A stretch of 8,918 nt of DNA, from contig JAKAOC010000065.1 in assembly GCA_021823385.1 (NCBI GenBank), forward strand, positions 1-8,918, written 5' to 3'. A program made the position numbers and the translations under genes. How positions within the stretch are numbered: position 1 is the first letter of the stretch; every line of letters begins with the position of its first letter. The notes beneath the pieces are model-generated. The model searched no databases and had not been told where the DNA came from. It saw only the letters and a program-made list of their open reading frames with translations. Positions 6,685-8,918 of the stretch are shown one piece after another. The stretch comes from Actinomycetes bacterium. GTDB lineage: Bacteria; Actinomycetota; Acidimicrobiia; Acidimicrobiales; Acidimicrobiaceae.

Positions 6685-7797
6685 TCAACTCCGCGGCTTC
6701 CACAGCACCTCCCCGTCCTTGGTGACGCAGGTGGCACGGATGATCTCGTCCTCGAAATCGAGCTTGAGCTCGCCCTCGGAGACCATCAGCTCCAGCAGGT
6801 TGAAAAGGTTGCGCGCGTAGGTCTGGCTGGCATGGGTGGCCATGCGCGAGGCCAGGTTGGTGAAGCCGACGATGGTGACGCCATTGTGGACGATCGCCTC
6901 GCCGGGCTGGGTCAGCTCGCAGTTGCCGCCTGTCTCGGCGGCCAGGTCGACGATCACCGCTCCAGGCTTCATGGATTCGGCCATGGCGGTGGTGATCAGC
7001 GTCGGTGCCTTCCCGAGCGGGATGGACGCCGTGGTTACCACCAGGTCGGAGGCGGCGATATGAGTGGTGAGCATCTCGCGCTGGCGGGCCAGGTACTCCT
7101 CGCTCTGGGCCGCGGCGTAGCCGCCCTGCCCCTCTGCGGCCTCCAGCTCCAGCTGGACGAACTTGGCACCCAGGCTCTCGATCTCGTCCTTGACGGCGCG
7201 CCGCACGTCGAAGGCCTCCACAACGGCTCCCAGACGCTTGGCCGTGGCGATGGACTGCAGCCCCGCGACGCCGGCTCCCAGTACGAAGACCTTTGCCGGC
7301 ACCAGAGTGCCTGCCGCGGTCATCTGCATGGGCATGACCCTCGCCAGCAGGTCCGCGCCCAGCAGGACGGCCTTGTACCCGGCCAAGGAGGCCTGGGAGC
7401 TGAGGGCGTCCATCGATTGTGCGCGGCTGATGCGCGGCAGCAGCTCGAGTGCGATACCCACCGCGCGCCTGCCCGCGAGCTTCTCGGGCAGCTGCGGGTT
7501 CCTGCCAAGCTGCATGAACGAAAGCAGCGTCACTCCCTCCGGGAGTTTGGCGATCTCGTCGTCACCCGGCGGGGAAACCTTGAGGACGACATCGGCACCC
7601 TGGTAGAGCTCCGACTCGTCGGCGGCTATCTTTGCGCCGGCCTCACGATAGGCGGCGTCGCCGAAGTACGCGGATTCCCCCGCGCCCGCCTCGACCCAGA
7701 CGTCCAGCCCCTTGGCCACCATCTTGGTCACCGAGTCCGGAGTCGCGGCCACCCTCGCTTCGCCCGCTTGTCGCTCTCGTGGAATGGCTACTTTCAA
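6685..7797 (-). CDS. pntAa: NAD(P) transhydrogenase subunit alpha part 1 (NAD-binding)
   Basis: This 370-residue soluble domain I binds NAD(H) and docks on the membrane part of transhydrogenase. The N-terminal half has the alanine-dehydrogenase/PNT signature MKVAIPRERQAGEARVAATP. The active-site stretch RISRAQSMDALSSQA (122-136) keeps Arg122, Gln127, Asp130 and Ser133, matching the R. rubrum quartet Arg127, Gln132, Asp135, Ser138. The Rossmann motif GAGVAG (174-179) is followed by Asp197 (EAFDVR), typical of NAD rather than NADP preference. The mobile-loop region is near 220-245. Length fits a split alpha subunit of about 370-385 residues. The start is TTG at 7797 behind GAGGTGA (7804-7810), a seven-base match to the anti-Shine-Dalgarno sequence; MKVAIPRE is the canonical N-terminus, so the rare start is credible. 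It is the first gene of pntAa-pntAb-pntB and faces the divergent spacer shared with the peptidase gene. Confidence 0.96.
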   Translation of the reverse strand: MKVAIPRERQAGEARVAATPDSVTKMVAKGLDVWVEAGAGESAYFGDAAYREAGAKIAADESELYQGADVVLKVSPPGDDEIAKLPEGVTLLSFMQLGRNPQLPEKLAGRRAVGIALELLPRISRAQSMDALSSQASLAGYKAVLLGADLLARVMPMQMTAAGTLVPAKVFVLGAGVAGLQSIATAKRLGAVVEAFDVRRAVKDEIESLGAKFVQLELEAAEGQGGYAAAQSEEYLARQREMLTTHIAASDLVVTTASIPLGKAPTLITTAMAESMKPGAVIVDLAAETGGNCELTQPGEAIVHNGVTIVGFTNLASRMATHASQTYARNLFNLLELMVSEGELKLDFEDEIIRATCVTKDGEVLWKPRS

Positions 7798-7803
7798 CGA
7801 GCC

Positions 7804-7810
7804 TCACCTC
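7804..7810 (-). promoter_or_regulatory. Ribosome binding site fixing the TTG start of pntAa
   Basis: GAGGTGA on the minus strand, complementary to the 16S rRNA 3' end over seven bases, lies six bases before the TTG at 7797. It is the main support for that rare start codon. Confidence 0.85.
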
Positions 7811-7995
7811 ATTCACTCTGGGTTGACAAAGAATCTACCGAATCCGCAGGCCGCGGCGTCTGCTTATCGATTGCGATACGCGCGCCGGCGCAATGGCGCC
7901 CGATGGCAAGCCGCTCAGGCCGGAGTTCCGCGGCGGATTCGAAGGAAGCCGTGACGATGAATTCCCCCAGACGGGAGGTACTATCGGTCCGCGGC

Positions 7996-8010
7996 TTCAC
8001 AAGCTGTGAA
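7996..8010. repeat. Inverted repeat TTCACA-AGC-TGTGAA
   Basis: Perfect 6-bp arms are separated by three bases, about 200 bases upstream of the peptidase start. The half-sites resemble those of CRP-like regulators, but their order is reversed relative to the TGTGA-N6-TCACA consensus, so I do not call a CRP site. It could be an operator for an unidentified factor. Confidence 0.45.
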
Positions 8011-8024
8011 TCTAACACCGGCCA

Positions 8025-8038
8025 TTTGGAATTCCAAA
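8025..8038. repeat. Perfect 14-bp palindrome TTTGGAATTCCAAA
   Basis: An uninterrupted self-complementary 14-mer centred in the divergent spacer, AT-rich relative to its surroundings. It has the form of a dimeric repressor operator. It lies 152 bases before the peptidase start and 227 bases before the pntAa start, so it could serve either unit. The binding factor is unknown. Confidence 0.5.
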
Positions 8039-8079
8039 AGAGGGCGCGCTTGCCATTCATGCACGCCCTGGTTGTGTGT

Positions 8080-8117
8080 GCAACGAGCGTTGCCGGCGGC
8101 TTTTGTCGCAAGCCGCC
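8080..8117 (+). repeat. Two adjacent short hairpins in the peptidase upstream region
   Basis: GCAACG-AG-CGTTGC (8080-8093) is followed at once by GGCGGCTT, seven bases, AAGCCGCC (8095-8117), an 8-bp perfect stem. No T run follows on either strand, so these are not ordinary intrinsic terminators. They lie 74-111 bases before the peptidase start and could be operators or, if transcribed, a structured 5' leader. The palindrome CCGGCCGG (8117-8124) and TGATATCA (8126-8133) follow directly. Confidence 0.45.
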
Positions 8118-8177
8118 CGGCCGGGTGATATCATTTCGCCAGGTCCCTCTTGTTCGGTCCGAATCGTCACCCTCCAC

Positions 8178-8184
8178 AAGGAGG
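8178..8184 (+). promoter_or_regulatory. Strong ribosome binding site for the S53 peptidase
   Basis: AAGGAGG is placed six bases before the ATG at 8191. It is a full-strength Shine-Dalgarno sequence and fixes the start in front of a clear signal peptide. Confidence 0.88.
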
Positions 8185-8190
8185 AAGCCC

Positions 8191-8918
8191 ATGCAGCGCC
8201 CACCCTTGCGGCTCGCCCTTCTCGGCTCCGGCGCCCTGGCGCTGACCGCGCTCGCCGCCGCCCCATCCAGTGCCAGTGCCAGCCCCGCAAGTCAAGCGAA
8301 GCCGTCGATCGCCAACGTCTGCGGGCCCGCCAAAGCCGGCTTCGCCCGCTGCTTCTCCCAGGTCCTCCTGAACCCGAGCGCCTGGCGCGGGCATCACGCG
8401 CGCAAACCGTCGCCTCCCGGCGGCGGTTCCACCACGCCGAGCGGCTACTACCCATCCGACCTTCAGGCCGCATACGGCCTGGCCAACGCAAGCACGAATT
8501 ACGGCTCCGGCGTCACGGTGGCGATAGTCGACGCTTATTCCAACCCCTATCTCGCCTCGGACCTCGCCACTTACCGCAACTATTTCAAGCTGCCCCCATG
8601 CACCACCACCGGTTGCCTCACCATCGTCAACCAGAGCGGAGGCACCAAGCTGCCGCACGCCAACAGCGGCTGGGGCACCGAAGAGGACCTTGACGTCGAG
8701 ATGGTGTCGGCCATCTGCCCCAAGTGCAATATCCTGTTGGTCGAGGCATCATCGAACTCCATGTCCAATCTGGCGGCGGCCGCCGCCTACGCGGGCGCGC
8801 ACGCCAACTTCGTCTCCAACAGCTATGGTTCCTCGGAGTTCAGCCTTGAGACGAGCTACGACAAGTACTACACCTACAGCGGCGTCACCTACGTGGCCTC
8901 ATCCGGCGACAGCGGCTA
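8191..8918 (+). CDS. Secreted S53 (sedolisin-type) serine-carboxyl peptidase, 3'-truncated by window edge
   Basis: 242 residues of a secreted endopeptidase are visible; the gene runs off the window. A signal peptide occupies residues 1-30 (Arg3 and Arg7, hydrophobic 8-24, likely cleavage after ASA near residue 30). A short Cys-containing segment follows (Cys44, Cys54), then a Pro/Gly-rich linker (72-82). The catalytic domain starts near YYPSDLQAAYGL (86-97), with GVTVAIVDAYSNPY (107-120). Glu164 and Asp168 in WGTEEDLDVEM form the Glu/Asp pair of S53 enzymes, four residues apart as in kumamolisin. Asp240 in ASSGDSG is the oxyanion Asp. The catalytic Ser (GTSxxxP) lies downstream, unseen. The large activation prodomain of classical sedolisins is absent, as I recall it is in other short actinobacterial S53 proteins. 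Cys pairs at 137/142 and 176/179 suggest disulfides. It is transcribed divergently from pnt; a role in extracellular protein breakdown is inferred. Confidence 0.9.
   Translation, partial: MQRPPLRLALLGSGALALTALAAAPSSASASPASQAKPSIANVCGPAKAGFARCFSQVLLNPSAWRGHHARKPSPPGGGSTTPSGYYPSDLQAAYGLANASTNYGSGVTVAIVDAYSNPYLASDLATYRNYFKLPPCTTTGCLTIVNQSGGTKLPHANSGWGTEEDLDVEMVSAICPKCNILLVEASSNSMSNLAAAAAYAGAHANFVSNSYGSSEFSLETSYDKYYTYSGVTYVASSGDSG

Larger units (their letters stand above)
7798..8190. other. Divergent intergenic spacer between pntAa and the S53 peptidase gene
   Basis: These 393 bases must hold the promoters of both flanking units. I see no convincing gene. The only ORF of size (minus strand, 7809-8192) shows no recognisable domain and covers both flanking ribosome binding sites. 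The spacer contains several inverted repeats (listed separately), plus ATTGCG (7870-7875) matched by CGCAAT (7889-7894). On the plus strand TATCAT at 8129-8134 resembles a -10 box, but no good -35 stands at standard spacing. On the minus strand TAGATT at 7834-7839 is a weak -10 candidate for pnt. TTGACA at 7823-7828 (plus) matches a -35 consensus but has no -10 at 16-18 bases. Confidence 0.7.

Noticed and set aside
7823..7828. Consensus -35 box TTGACA on the plus strand
   Set aside because: No -10-like hexamer stands 16-18 bases downstream, and the peptidase gene is more than 350 bases away.
7996..8010. CRP/FNR-type binding site
   Set aside because: The half-sites face the wrong way (TTCACA...TGTGAA, not TGTGA...TCACA), and no CRP gene is nearby.
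7809..8192. Minus-strand ORF of 127 codons filling the divergent spacer
   Set aside because: It covers the ribosome binding sites of both flanking genes, matches no family I recognise and has a composition unlike the neighbouring proteins; its start overlaps the peptidase start on the other strand. Most likely chance.
1..8918. Mobile element, phage or defence system
   Set aside because: No transposase, integrase, terminal inverted repeats, direct-repeat arrays or defence-type domains were seen; all genes are metabolic, regulatory or secretory.

Overview
The window is GC-rich bacterial DNA with dense coding and high-GC codon use. It holds seven protein genes, the first and last cut by the window edges. 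I infer an actinobacterium, possibly of the Thermoleophilia/Solirubrobacterales type. The grounds are base composition, a GC-stem terminator style, the short secreted S53 peptidase, and the XRE-cupin regulator next to an NCS1 permease. This is a reading by eye, not a phylogenetic result.

Plus-strand block, 1-3393: the 3' part of an NCS1-family (cytosine/purine/hydantoin type) permease, then an XRE-cupin regulator overlapping it by four bases (ATGA), then 40 bases later a carbon-nitrogen hydrolase of the nitrilase superfamily. The arrangement reads as one transcription unit for uptake and hydrolysis of a small nitrogen compound, with its own sensor-regulator. The hydrolase is about twice the usual length, and its C-terminal half looks like a second nitrilase-like domain without the catalytic residues.

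Convergent junction, 3394-3532: a perfect 12-bp GC hairpin between the hydrolase gene and the minus-strand gene that follows.

Minus-strand block, 3533-7797: a stand-alone ACAD10/11-like acyl-CoA dehydrogenase (3533-4741), a strong intrinsic terminator (4840-4887), then a three-gene proton-translocating NAD(P) transhydrogenase operon read from right to left: pntAa (7797), pntAb (6620), pntB (6321). All three pnt genes begin with non-ATG codons (TTG, GTG, GTG), each behind a visible ribosome binding site. The transhydrogenase uses the proton gradient to drive NADPH formation from NADH.

Divergent spacer, 7798-8190: 393 bases with no convincing gene, containing several palindromes and small hairpins, then a strong ribosome binding site for the last gene.

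Plus-strand end, 8191-8918: the 5' part of a secreted S53 (sedolisin-type) serine-carboxyl peptidase with a signal peptide, the Glu/Asp catalytic pair and the oxyanion Asp. The catalytic Ser lies beyond the window.

I found no RNA genes, CRISPR arrays, insertion sequences or phage genes. Most of the window is recognisable metabolism. The least ordinary elements are the double-domain hydrolase and the structured divergent spacer.
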